A stretch of DNA of 64,000 nucleotides from Hydractinia symbiolongicarpus (Eukaryota > Cnidaria > Hydrozoa > Anthoathecata > Hydractiniidae): contig NC_079876.1 in NCBI RefSeq assembly GCF_029227915.1, positions 9,240,001 to 9,304,000 of the forward strand, read 5' to 3'. Position numbers and translations under genes: made by a program. This document shows, one piece after another, positions 50,801 to 64,000 of the stretch; the first letter of the stretch is position 1; each line of letters opens with the position of its first letter. Below the pieces are notes generated by a model. That model saw only the letters and a list, made by a program, of their open reading frames with translations. It was not told where the DNA came from and searched no databases.

Positions 50801-53589
50801 AAACTACATTTCATTGACTTTTTAAGGGTGTCAGTCCGTTTGAGTTTCAACGGTTGGGTCAAATATTCGTACCAACATGTATTTAGCGATATTTATCTGA
50901 TATTACTAGGTTGCATCGCTTTTAACAGTGAAACGATTGACTGTGGGACTTAATTGAACTAACTTTGGACTGTGACCAGATCAATGTGATAAGTAACACA
51001 AATGGACTCCAAAAAAAAACATTCTTCTTATATTGACATGATTACCGGAAATCAGCGATTACACTGGGCGCTGTGGTAGCGCTTTAATTAAAAATTAATA
51101 TAAAAAAGTCATTTTTTACTGTGGGACCAATCCTAGCCGTTATCGCGCGCTGAAGAAGTAACGACAGTTTCAAAAAGTACATTTCATTGACTTTCTAACG
51201 GTGTCAGTCCGTTTGAGTTACAACGGTTGGGTAACATATTCGTACCAACATGTATATAGCGATATTTATCTGATATTACTAGGTTGCATCGCTTTTAACA
51301 GTGAAACGATTGACTGTGGGACTTAATTGAACTAACTTTGGACTGTGACCAGATCAATGTGATAAGTAAAACAAATGGACTCCAAAAAAAAACATTCTTC
51401 TTATATTGACATGATTACCGGAAATCAGCGATTACACTGGGCGCTGTGGTAGCGTTTCATTTAAAACTTAGATAAATAAGTCATTTTTTACTGTGGGACC
51501 AATCCTATCCGTTATCGCACGCTGAATAAATAGCGACAGTTTCAAAAACTACATTTCATTAACATTTTAACGGTGTCAGTCCGCTTGAGTTTCAACGGTT
51601 GGGTCACATATTCGTACCAACATGCATTTAGCGTTATTTGTCTGATATGACTAGGTTGCATCGCTTTTAACAGTGAAACGATTGACTGTGGGATTTAATT
51701 GAACTAACTTTGGACTGTGACCTGATCAATGTGATAAATGACGCAAATGGACTCAAAGAAAAAACATTCTTCTTAACTTGACGTGATTGCCTGAAATCAG
51801 CGATTACACTGGGCGCTGTGGTAGCGTTTCATTTTAAAATTTAGATTAATAAGTCATTGTTTACTGTGGGACCAATCCTAGCCGTTATCGCGCGCTGAAG
51901 AAATAGCGACACTTTCAAAAACTACATTTCATTGACTTTCTAACGGTGTCAGTCCGTTTGAGTTACAACGGTTGGGTCACATATTCGTACCAACATGTAT
52001 TTAGCGATATTTTTCTGATATTCCTAGGTTCCATCGATTTTAACAATGAAACGATTGACTGTAGGGCTTAATTGAACTAACTTTGGACTGTGACCTGATC
52101 AATATGATAAATGACACAAATGGACGCCAAGAGAAAACATTCTTCTTAATATGAAATGATTGCCGAAACTCAGCGATTACACTGGGCGCTGTAGTGGCGC
52201 TTCAATTAAAAATTAAGATAAAAAAAGTCATTTTTTTGCTGTGGGACCAATCCAAGCCGTTATCGCGCGCTTAAGAAATAGCGAAAGTTTCAAAAACTAC
52301 ATTTCATTGACTTTCTAACGGTGCCAGTCCGTTTGAGTTACAACGGTTGGGTCATATATTCGTACCAACATGTATTTGGCGATATTTTTCTGATATTACT
52401 AGGTTGTATGGCTTTTAACAGTGAAACGATTGACTGTGGGACTTAATTGAACTGATTCTGGACTGTGACCTGTTAAATGTGAAAGTCAGACAATCGGACT
52501 CCAAGAAATAACATTCTTCTTAAAATGAAATGATTGCTGAAACTCAGCAATTACACTTGGCGCTGTGGTAGCGTTTCATTTAAAAATTTAGATAAATAAG
52601 TCATTTTTTACTGTGGGACCAATCCTATCCGTTATCGCGCGCTGAAGAAATAGCGACAGTTTCAAAAACTACATTTCAATGACTCTTTAACGGTGTCAAT
52701 TCGTTTGAGCTAGAACGGTTGGGTCACATATTCGTACCAACATGTATTTAGCGATAATTTTCTGATATTACTAGGGTGTATGGCTTTTAACAGTGAAACG
52801 ATTGACTGTGGGACTTAATTGAACTAACTTTGGACTGTGACCTAATAAATGTGATAAATGAGACAATTGGACTCCAAGAAATAACATTCTTCTTAATTTG
52901 ACGTGATTGCTGGAACTCAGCGATTACACTGGGCGCTGTGGTAGCGCTTCATTTAAAAATTTAGATAAATAAATCATTCTTTACTGTGAGACCAATCCTA
53001 TCCGTTATCGCGCAATCAAGAAGTAGCGAAAGTTTCAAAAACTACATTTCATTGACTTTCTAACGGTGCCAGTCCGTTTGAGTTTCAAAGCTTGGATCAC
53101 ATATTCGTACCAACATGAATTTAGCGATATTTTTCTGAGATTACTAGGTTGCATCGCTTTTAACAATGAAACGATTGACTGTGGGAGTTAATTGAATTAA
53201 CTTTGTACTGCGACCTGATAAATGTGATAAATGAGAAAATTGGACTCCAAGAAATAACATTCTTCTTAATTCGACGTGATTGCCTGAAATGAGCGATTAA
53301 ACTGGGCGCTGTGGTAGCGCTTCTTTTAAAAATTTAGATAAGTAAGTCATTTCTTACTGTGGGACCAATCTTAGCAGTTATCCCGCGCTGAAGAAATACA
53401 GGCAGTTTCAAAAACTACATTTCATTGACTCTCTAACGGTGTCAATCCGTTTGAGTTACAACGTCTGGGTCACATATTCGTACCAACATGTATTTAGCGA
53501 TATTTTTTTGATATTACTAGGTTGTATAGCTTTTAACAGTGAAACGATTGACTGTGGGACTTAATTGAACTGATTATGGACTGTGACGT

Positions 53590-56570
53590 TATAAATGTGA
53601 GAATGAGATAATTGGACTCGAAGAAATAACATTCTTCTTAATTTGACGTGATTGCTGGAACTCAGAGAATACACTGGGCGCTGTGGTAGCGCTTCATTTA
53701 AAAATTTAGATAAATAAATCATTCTTTACTGTGGGACCAATCTTATCCGTTATCACGCGATGAAGAAATAGCGAAAGTATCAAAAACTACATTTCATTGA
53801 GTTTCTAACGGTGTCAGTTCGTTTGAGTTACAACGGTTGGGTTCCATATTCGTACCAACATGTATTTAGCGATATTTTTCTGAGATTACTAGGTTGCGTC
53901 GCTTTTAACAATGAAACGATTGACTGTGGGACTTAATTGAACTAACTTTGGACAGTGACCTGATAAATGTGATAAATGATAAAAATTGGACTCCAAGAAA
54001 TAACATTCTTCTTACTTTGACATGTTTGCCGGAACTCAGCGATTACACAGGGCGCTGTGATAGTTCTTTATCTAAAAATTCAGATTATTAAGTCTTTTTT
54101 TAATGTGGGACCAATCCTATCTGTTATCGCGCGATGAAGAAATAGCAAAGGTTTCAAAAACTACATTTCATTGACTTTCTAACAGTGGTAGTCCGTTTGA
54201 GTTTCAACGGTTAGGTCACATATTCGTACCAACATGCATTTAGCGATATTCTTCTGAGATTACTAGGTTGCATCGCTTTTAACAATGAAACGATTGACTG
54301 TGGGACTTAATTGAACTAACTTTGGACTGTGACCTGATAAATCTGATAAATGAGACAATTGGTTCGAAGAAATAACATTCTTCTTAATTTGACGTGATTG
54401 CTGGAACTCAGCGAATACACTGGGCGCTGTGGTAGCGCTTCATTTAAAAATTTAGATAAATAAATCATTTTTACTGTAGGACCAATCCTATCCGTTATCG
54501 CGCAATGCAGAAATAGCGAAAGTTTCAAAAACTACATTTTATTGACTTTCTAACGGTGTCAGTCCGTTTGAGTTACAACAGTTGGGTCACATATCCGTAC
54601 CAACATGTATTTAGCGATAATTATCTGATACTACTAGGTTGCATCGCTTTTAACAATGAAACGATTGACTGTGGGAGTTAATTGAACTAACTTTGTACTG
54701 CGACCTGATAAATGTGATAAATGAGAAAATTGGCCTCCAAGAAATAACATTCTTCTTAATTCGACGTGATTGCCTGAAATGAGCGATTAAACTGGGCGCT
54801 GTGGTAGCGCTTCTTTTAAAAATTTAGATAAGTAAGTCATTTCTTACTGTGGGACCAATCTTAGCAGTTATCCCGCGCTGAAGAAATAGAGGCAGTTTCA
54901 AAAACTACATTTCATTGACTCTCTAACGGTGTCAATCCGTTTGAGTTACAACGTCTGGGTCACATATTCGTACCAACATGTATTTAGCGATATTTTTCTG
55001 ATATTACTAGGTTGTATAGCTTTTAACAGTGAAACGATTGACTGTGGGACTTAATTGAACTGATTATGGACTGTGACGTTATAAATGTGAGAATGAGATA
55101 ATTGGACTCGAAGAAATAACATTCTTCTTAATTTGACGTGATTGCTGGAACTCAGAGAATACACTGGGCGCTGTGGTAGCGCTTCATTTAAAAATTTAGA
55201 TAAATAAATCATTCTTTACTGTGGGACCAATCTTATCCGTTATCACGCGATGAAGAAATAACGAAAGTATCAAAAACTACATTTCATTGAGTTTCTAACG
55301 GTGTCAGTTCGTTTGAGTTACAACGGTTGGGTTTTATATTCGTACCAACATGTATTTAGCGATATTTTTCTGAGATTACTAGGTTGCGTCGCTTTTAACA
55401 ATGAAACGATTGACTGTGGGACTTAATTGAACTAACTTTGGACAGTGACCTGATAAATGTGATAAATGATAAAAATTGGACTCCAAGAAATAACATTCTT
55501 CTTAATTTGACATGTTTGCCGGAACTCAGCGATTACACAGGGCGCTGTGATAGTTCTTTATTTAAAAATTTAGATTATTAAGTCTTTTTTTAATGTGGGA
55601 CCAATCCTATCTGTTATCGCGCGATGAAGAAATAGCAAAGGTTTCAAAAACTACATTTCATTGACTTTCTAACGGTGGTAGTCCGTTTGAGTTTCAACGG
55701 TTAGGTCACATATTCGTACCAACATGCATTTAGCGATATTCTTCTGAGATTACTAGGTTGCATCGCTTTTAACAATGAAACGATTGACTGTGGGACTTAA
55801 TTGAACTAACTTTGGACTGTGACCTGATAAATGTGATAAGTGAGACAATTGGTTCGAAGAAATAACATTCTTCTTAATTTGGCGTGATTGCTGGAACTCA
55901 GCGAATACACTGGGCGCTGTGGTAGCGCTTCATTTAAAAATTTAGATAAATAAATCATTTTTACTGTGGGACCAATCCTATCCGTTATCGCGCAATGAAG
56001 AAATAGCGAAAGTTTCAAAAACTACATTTTATTGACTTTCTAACGGTGTCAGTCCGTTTGAGTTACAACAGTTGGGTCACATATCCGTACCAACATGTAT
56101 TTAGCGATATTTATCTGATACTACTAGGTTGCATCGCTTTTAACAGTGAAACGATTGACTGTGGGACTAAATTGAACTAACTTTGGACTGTGACCTGATA
56201 AATGTGATCAATGAGACAATTGGACTCGAAGAACTAACATTCCTCTTAATTTGACGTGATTGCTGGAACTCAGAGAATACACTGGGCGCTGTGGTAGCGC
56301 TTCATTTAAAAATTTAGATAAATAAATCATTCTTTACTGTGGGACCAATCTTATCCGTTATCACGCGATGAAGAAATAGCGAAAGTTTCAAAAAGTACAT
56401 TTCATTGAGTTTCTAGCGGTGTCAGTCCGTTTGAGTTATAACGGTTGGGTTCCATATTCGTACCAACATGTAATTAGCGATATTTTTCTGAGATTACTAG
56501 GTTGCATCGCTTTTAACAATGAAACGATTGACTGTGGGACTTAATTGAACTAACTTTGGACTGTGACCTG
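53590..56570 (+). repeat. 4-monomer higher-order repeat, two copies
   Basis: GAGAATGAGATAATTGGACTC occurs near 53599 and 55090, and CAGGGCGCTGTGATAGTTC near 54048 and 55546, both about 1.49 kb apart (4 monomers). Intervening variants match closely. Confidence 0.65.
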
Positions 56571-59500
56571 ATAAATGTGATATATGATAAAAGTTGGACT
56601 CAAAGAAATAACATTCTTCTTAATTTGACATGTTTGCTGGAACTCAGCGATTACACAGGGCGCTGTGGTAGCGCTTTATTTAAAACTTTAGATTATTAAG
56701 TCTTTTTTTAATGTGGGACCAATCCTAGCCGTTATTGCGCGCTGAAGAAATATGACTGTTTCAAAAACTACATTTCATTGACTTTTTTAACGGTGTCAGT
56801 CCGTTTGAGTTACAACGGTTGGGTCAAATATTCGTACCAACATGTATTTAGCGATATTTTTCTGACATTACTAGGTTGTATGGCTTTTAACAGTGAAACG
56901 ATTGACTGTGGGACTTAATTGAACTAACTTTGGAATGTGTTCTTATAAATGTGATAAATGAGACAATTGGGCTCGAAGAAATAACATTCTTCTTAATTTG
57001 ACGTGATTGCTGGAACTCAGCGGTTACACTGGGCGCTGTGGTAGCGCTTCATTCAAAAATTTAGATAGATAAGTCATTTTCTACTCTGGGACCAATCCTA
57101 TCCATTATCGCGCGATGAAGAAATAGCAAAAGTTTCAAAAACTACATTTCATTGACTTTCGAACGGTGCCAGTCTGTTTGAGTTTCAACGGTTATGTCAC
57201 ATATTCGTACCAACATGTATTTAGCGATATTCTTCTGAGATTACCAGGTTGCATCGCTTTTAACAATGAAACGATTGACTGTGGGACTTAATTGAACTAA
57301 CTTGTGACTGTGACCTGATAAATGTGATAAATGAGACAATTGGACTCAAAGAAATAACATTCTTCTTAATTTGACATGTTTGCTGGAACTCAGCGATTAC
57401 ACAGGGCGCTGTGGTAGCGCTTTATTTAAAACTTTAGATTATTAAGTCTTTTTTTAATGTGGGACCAATCCTAGCCGTTATTGCGCGCTGAAGAAATATG
57501 ACTGTTTCAAAAACTACATTTCATTGACTTTCTAACGGTGTCAGTCCGTTTGAGTTACAACGGTTGGGTCACATATCCATACCAACATGTATTTAGCGAT
57601 ACTTTTCTGAGATTACTAGGTTGCATCGGTTTGAACAATGAAACGATTGACTGTGGGACTTAATTGAATTGATTATGGAATGTGACCTTATAAACGTGAA
57701 AGTGAGTCAATTGGACTCCAAGAAAAAACATTCTTCTTAATATGAAATGATTGCCGAAACGCAGCGATTACACTGGGCGATGTGGTAGCGTTTCAATTAA
57801 AAATTAAGTTAAAAAAGTCATTTTTTACTGTGGGACCAATCCTAGCCGTTATCGCGCGTTGAAGAAATAGCAACAGTTTCAAAAACTACATTTCATTGAC
57901 TTTTAAACGGTGTCAGCCGTTTGAGTTTCAACGGTTAGGTCACATATTCGTACCAACATGTATTTAGCGATATTTATCTGATACTACTAGGTTGCATCGC
58001 TTTTAACAGTGAAACGATTGACTGTGGGACTAAATTGAACTAACTTTGGACTGTGACCAGATCAATGTAATAAATAACACAAATGGACTCCAAAAAAAAC
58101 ATTCTTCTTAAATTGACATGATTGCCGGAAATCAGCGATTACACTGGGCGCTGTGGTAGCGTTTCATTTAAAAATTTAGATAAATAAGTCATTTTTTACT
58201 GTGGGACCAATCCTATCCGTTTTCGCGCGCTGAAGAAATAGCGACAGTTTCAAAAACTACATTTCATTGACTTTCTAACGGTGTCAGTCCGTATGAGTTT
58301 CAACGGTTGGGTCACATATTCGTACCAACATGTATTTAGCGATATTTTTCTGATATTACTAGGTTGTATGGCTTTTAACAGTGAAACGATTGACTGTGGG
58401 ACTTAATTGAACTGATTATGGACTGTGACCTTATAAATTTGAAAGTAAGGCAATTGGACTCTAAGAAATAACATTCTTCTTAACATGAAATGATTGCCGA
58501 AACTCAGCGATTACACTGGGCGCTGTTGTAGCGCTTCAATTAAAAAGTAAGATAAAAAGGTCATTTTTTACTGTGGGACCAATCCTAGCCGTTATCGCGC
58601 GCTGAAGAAATAGCGCAAGTTTCAAAAACTACATTTCATTGACTTTCTAACGGTGCCAGTCCGTTTGAGTTACAACGGTTGGGTCACATATTCGTACCAA
58701 CATGTATTTAGCGATATTTTTCTGATATTACTAGGTTGCATCGATTTTAACAATGAAACGATTGACTGTGGGACTTAATTGAACAAACTTTGGACTGTGA
58801 CATGATCAATGTGATAAATGAGGAAATTGGACTCCAAGAAAAAGCATTCTTCTTAACTTGACGTGATTGCCAGAAATCAGCGATTACACTGGGCGCTGTG
58901 GTAGCGCTTCTTTTTAAAATTTAGATAAATAAGTCGTTTTTTACTGTGGGACCAATCCTATCTTTATCGCGCGCTGAAGAAATAGCGGCAGTTTCAAAAA
59001 ACACATTTCAATGACTCTCTAACGGTGTCAATCCGTTTGAGTTACAACGGTTGGGTCATATATTCGTACCAAGATGTATTTAGCGATATTTTTCTGATAT
59101 TACTAGGTTGTATGGCTTTTAACAGTGAAACGATTGACTGTGGGACTTAATTGAACTGATTATGGACTGTGACCTGTTAAATGTGAAAGTCAGACAATCG
59201 GACTCCAAGAAATAACATTCTTCTTAACTTGACGTGATTGCCAGAAATCAGCGATTACACTGGGCGCTGTGGTAGCGCTTCTTTTTAAAATTTAGATAAA
59301 TAAGTCATTTTTTACTGTGGGACCAATCCTAGCCGTTATCGCGCGCTGAAGAAATAGCAACAGTTTCAAAAACTACATTTCATTGACTTTTAAACGGTGT
59401 CAGCCGTTTTAGTTTCAACGGTTAGGTCACATATTCGTACCAACATGTATTTAGCGATATTTATCTGATACTACTAGGTTGCATCGCTTTTAACAGTGAA

Positions 59501-62500
59501 ACTATTGACTGTGGGACTAAATTGAACTAACTTTGGACTGTGACCAGATCAATGTAATAAAAAACACAAATGGACTCCAAAAAAAACATTCTTCTTAAAT
59601 TGACATGATTGCCGGAAATCAGCGATTACACTGGGCGCTGTGGTAGCGTTTCATTTAAAAATTTAGATAAATAAGTCATTTTTTACTGTGGGACCAATCC
59701 TATCCGTTTTCGCGCGCCTAAGAAATAGCGACAGTTTCAAAAACTACATTTCATTGACTTTCTAACGGTGTCAGTCCGTATGAGTTTCAACGGTTGAATC
59801 ACATATTCGTACCAACATGTATTTAGCGATATTTTTCTGATATTACTAGGTTGTATGGCTTTTAACAGTGAAACGATTGACTGTGGGACTTAATTGAACT
59901 GATTATGGACTGTGACCTTATAAATTTGAAAGTGAGGCAATTGGACTCCAAGAAATAACATTCTTCTTAACATGAAATGATTGCCGAAACTCAGCGATTA
60001 CACTGGGCGCTGTTGTAGCGCTTCAATTAAAAAGTAAGATAAAAAGGTCATTTTTTACTGTGGGACCAATCCTAGCCGTTATCGCGCGCTGAAGAAATAG
60101 CGCAAGATTCAAAAACTACATTTCATTGACTTTCTAACGGTGCCAGTCCGTTTGAGTTACAACGGTTGGGTCACATATTCGTACCAACATGTATTTAGCG
60201 ATATTTTTCTGATATTACTAGGTTGCATCGATTTTAACAATGAAACGATTGACTGTGGGACTTAATTGAACTAACTTTGGACTGTGACATGATCAATGTG
60301 ATAAATGAGGAAATTGGACTCCAAGAAAAAGCATTCTTCTTAACTTGACGTGATTGCCAGAAATCAGCGATTACACTGGGCGCTGTGGTAGCGCTTCTTT
60401 TTAAAATTTAGATAAATAAGTCGTTTTTTACTGTGGGACCAATCCTATCTTTATCGCGCGCTGAAGAAATAGCGACAGTTTCAAAAAAAACATTTCATTG
60501 ACTCTCTAACGGTGTCAATCCGTTTGAGTTACAACGGTCGGGTCATATATTCGTACCAAGATGTATTTAGCGATATTTTTCTGATATTACTAGGTTGTAT
60601 GGCTTTTAACAGTGAAACGATTGACTGTGGGACTTAATTGAACTGATTATGGACTGTGACCTGTTAAATGTGAAAGTCAGACAATCGGACTCCAAGAAAT
60701 AACATTCTTCTTAAAATGAAATGATTGCCGAAACTCAGGGATTACACTGGACGCTGTGGTAGCGTTTCATTTAAAAATTTAGATAAATAAGTCATTTTTT
60801 ACTGTGGGACCAATCCTATCCGTTATCGCGCGCTGAAGAAATAGCGACAGTTTCAAAAACTACATTTCATTGACTTTCTAACGGTGTCAGTCCGTATGAG
60901 TTTCAACGGTTGGCTCACATATTCGTACCAACATGTATTTAGCGATATTTTTCTGATATTACTAGGTTGTATGGCTTTTAACAGTGAAACGATTGACTGT
61001 GGGACTTAATTCAACAGATTATGGACTGTGACCTTATAAATTTGAAAGTGAGGCAATTGGACTCCAAGAAATAACATTCTTCTTAACATGAAATGATTGC
61101 CGAAACTCAGCGATTACACTGGGCGCTGTTGTAGCGCTTCAATTAAAAAGTAAGATAAAAAAGTCATTTTTTACTGTGGGACCAATCCTAGCCGTTATCG
61201 CGCGCTGAAGAAATAGCTAAAGTTTCAAAAACTACATTTCATTGACTTTCTAACGGTGCCAGTCCGTTTGAGTTACAACGGCTGGGTCACATATTCGTAC
61301 CAACATGTATTTAGCGATATTTTTTCTGATATTACTAGGTTGCATCGATTTTAACAATGAAACGATTGACTGTGGGACTTAATTGAACTAACTTTGGACT
61401 GTGACATGATCAATGTGATAAATGAGAAAATTGGACTCCAAGAAATAATATTCTTCTTACTTTGACATGATTGCCGGAACTCAGCGATTACACTGGCCGC
61501 TGTGGTAGCGCTTCATTTAAAAATTTAGATTAACAAGTCATTTTTTACTGTGGGACCAATCCTAGCCGTTATTGCGCGCTGAAGAAATAGAGGCAGTTTC
61601 AAAAACTACATTTCATTGACTCTGGAACGGTGTCAATCCGTTTGAGTAACAACGTTTGGGTCACATAATCGTACCAACATTTATTTAGCGATATTTTTCT
61701 GATATTACTAGGTTGTATAGCTTTTAACAGTGAAACGATTGACTGTGGGACTTAATTGAACTGATTATGGACTGTGACCTGTTAAATGTGCGAGTGAGAC
61801 AATTGGACTCCAAGAAATAACATTCTTCTTAATATGAAATGATTGCCGAAACTCAGCGATTACACTTGGCGCTGTGGTAGCGCTTCATTTAAAAATTTAG
61901 ATAAAAAAGTCATTTTTTTCTGTGGGATCAATCCTAGCCGTTATCGCGCGCTGAAGAAATGGCGACAGTTTCAAAAAGTACATTTCATTGACTTTCTAAC
62001 GGTGTCAGTCCGTTTGAGTTACAACGGTTGGGTAACATATTCGTACCAACATGTATATAGCGATATTTTTCTGATATTACTAGGTTGCATTGCTTTTCAC
62101 AATGAAACGATTGACTGTGGGACTTAATTGAACTAACTTTGGACTGTGACCTAATAAATGTGATAAATGAGACAATTGGACTCCTAGAAATAACATTCTT
62201 CTTAATTTGACGTGATTGCTGGAACTCAGCGATTACACTGGGCGCTGTGGTAGCGCTTCATTTAAAAATTTAGATAAATAAATCATTTTTAGTGTGGGAC
62301 CAATCCTATCCGTTATTGCGCGCTGAAGAAATATGACTGTTTCAAAAACTACAGTTCATTGACTTTTTTAACGGTGTCAGTCCGTTTGAGTTACAACGGT
62401 TGGGTCAAATATTCGTACCAACATGTATTTAGCGATATTTTTCTGATATTACTAGGTTGTATGGCTTTTAACAGTGAAACGATTGACTGTGGGACTTAAT

Positions 62501-64000
62501 TGAACTAACTTTGGAATGTGTTCTTATAAATGTGATAAATGAGACAATTGGACTCCAACTTCTTAATTTGACGTGATTACTGGAACTCAGCGGTTACACT
62601 GGGCGCTGTGGTAGCGCTTCATTCAAAAATTTAGATAGATAAGTCATTTTCTACTCTGGGACCAATCCTATCTGTTATCGCGCGTTGAAGAAATAGCAAA
62701 AGTTTCAAAAACTACATTTCATTGACTTTCTAACAGTGCTAGTCCGTTTGAGTTTCAACGGTTATGTCACATATTCGTACCAACATGTGTTTAGCGATAT
62801 TCTTCTGAGATTCCCAGGTTGCATCGCTTTTAACAATGAAACGATTGACTGTGGGACTTAGTTGAACTAACTTTCGACTGTGACCTAATAAATGTGATAA
62901 ATGAGACAATTGGACTCCAAGAAATAACATTCTTCTTAATTTGACGTGATTGCTGGAACTCAGCTATTACACTGGGCGCTGTGGTAGCGCTTTATTTAAA
63001 AATTTAGATAAATAAATCATTTTTACTGTGGGACCAATACTATCCGTTATCGCGCAATGAAGAAATAGCGAAAGTTTCAAAAACTACATTTTATTGACTT
63101 TCTAACGGTGTCAGTTCGTTTGAGTTACAACGGTTGGGTCACATATCCGTACCAACATGTATTTAGCGATACTTTTCTGAGATTACTAGGTTGTAACGCT
63201 TTTAACAATGAAATGATTGACTGTGGGACTTAATTGAATTGATTATGGAATGTGACTTGATAAATGTGATAAATGAGACAATTTGACTCGAAGAAATAAC
63301 ATTCTTCTTAATTTGACGTGATTGCTGGAACTCAGCGAATACACTGGGCGCTGTGGTAGCGCTTCAGTTAAAAATTTAGATAAATAAATAATTTTTACTG
63401 TGGGACCAATCCTATCCGTTACCGCGCAATGAAGAAATAGCGAAAGTTGCAAAAACTACATTTTTTTGACTTTCTAACGGTGTCAGTCCGTTTGAGTTAC
63501 AACGGTTGGGTCACATATCCGTACCAACATGTATTTAGCGATACTTTTCTGATACTACTAGGTTGCATCGCTTTTAACAGTGAAACGATTGACTGTGGGA
63601 CTAAATTGAACTAACTTTGGACTGTGACCTGATAAATGTGATCAATGAGACAATTGGACTCGAAGAAATAACATTCCTCTTAATTTGACGTGATTGCTGG
63701 AACTCAGAGAATACACTGGGCGCTGTGGTAGCGCTTAATTTAAAAATTTAGATAAATAAATCATTCTTTACTGTGGGACCAATCTTATCCGTTATCACGC
63801 CATGAAGAAATAGCGAAAGTTTCAAAAAGTACATTTCATTGAGTTTCTAGCGGTATCAGTCCGTTTGAGTTACAACGGTTGGGTTCCATATTCGTACCAA
63901 CATGTAATTAGCGATATTTTTCTGAGATTACTAGGTTGTATCGCTTTTAACAATGAAACGATTGACTGTGGGACTTAATTGAACTAACTTTGGACTGTGA

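Larger units (their letters stand above)
31945..64000 (+). repeat. Satellite array, ~372-bp monomer, right block
   Basis: About 86 monomers in the same orientation and phase as the left block. The first part (to about 38.7 kb) uses the same subtypes as the left array. From about 38.7 kb onward other subtypes dominate, for example monomers with GACACAAATGGACGCCAAG or GATAAAAATTGGACTC. Several local higher-order repeats are visible. No gene, transposon or RNA gene was found in this stretch. The scattered 60-94 codon open frames are monomer frames on either strand. Confidence 0.97.

Noticed and set aside
1-64000. tRNA, rRNA or other structured RNA genes
   Set aside because: No cloverleaf, A/B box pair or rRNA-like segment was noticed in the element or in the monomers.

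Overview
The window is eukaryotic, and most likely from an invertebrate animal. About 47 kb is a tandem satellite with a monomer of about 372 bp, all in one orientation. It is split by one virus-like DNA transposon of the Polinton/Maverick class (adintovirus-like), 16,585 bp long (15360-31944). The intronless compact genes, protein-primed family-B DNA polymerase, retroviral-type integrase, packaging ATPase, capsid module, long terminal inverted repeats and 5-6 bp target duplication all support this. I cannot name the host species. The gene repertoire feels closest to Polintons of cnidarians and molluscs, but that is an impression from memory, not a search result.

Layout. 1-15359: satellite array (about 41 monomers) with irregular higher-order repeats. 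15360-15633: left inverted repeat. 15704-17482, minus strand: a frameshifted small gene and a 393-aa structural-looking protein with a C-terminal anchor. 17521-20057, plus: capsid module (small capsid/penton candidate, major capsid candidate, FtsK/HerA-type ATPase). 20129-21990, plus: five small, mostly membrane-anchored proteins, two of them overlapping a neighbour. 22045-23325, minus: 426-aa coiled-coil/membrane protein. 23371-24468, plus: two paralogous membrane proteins. 24659-25636, minus: integrase. 25728-31685, plus: three consecutive genes with SAP-type DNA-binding motifs, namely a small 89-aa protein, a SAP-RING protein whose RING has MDM2-type ligand spacing, and the polymerase. The polymerase is interrupted by one TAG codon just after motif C. 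31671-31944: right inverted repeat. 31945-64000: the satellite resumes (about 86 monomers).

How it fits together. The polymerase would copy the linear genome by protein priming from the inverted repeats. The integrase would insert it. The ATPase and the jelly-roll candidates would build and fill a capsid. The many small membrane proteins suggest a membrane-associated or membrane-containing particle. No adenovirus-type maturation protease was found. The two inverted repeats differ at only 3 of 274 positions, so insertion looks recent, yet this copy already carries a nonsense codon and a frameshift. The most interesting signals are the MDM2-type RING gene, a family of perfect or near-perfect hairpins placed 12-20 bp after gene ends, and a 39-residue N-terminal polymerase module copied into the polymerase core beside motif A.
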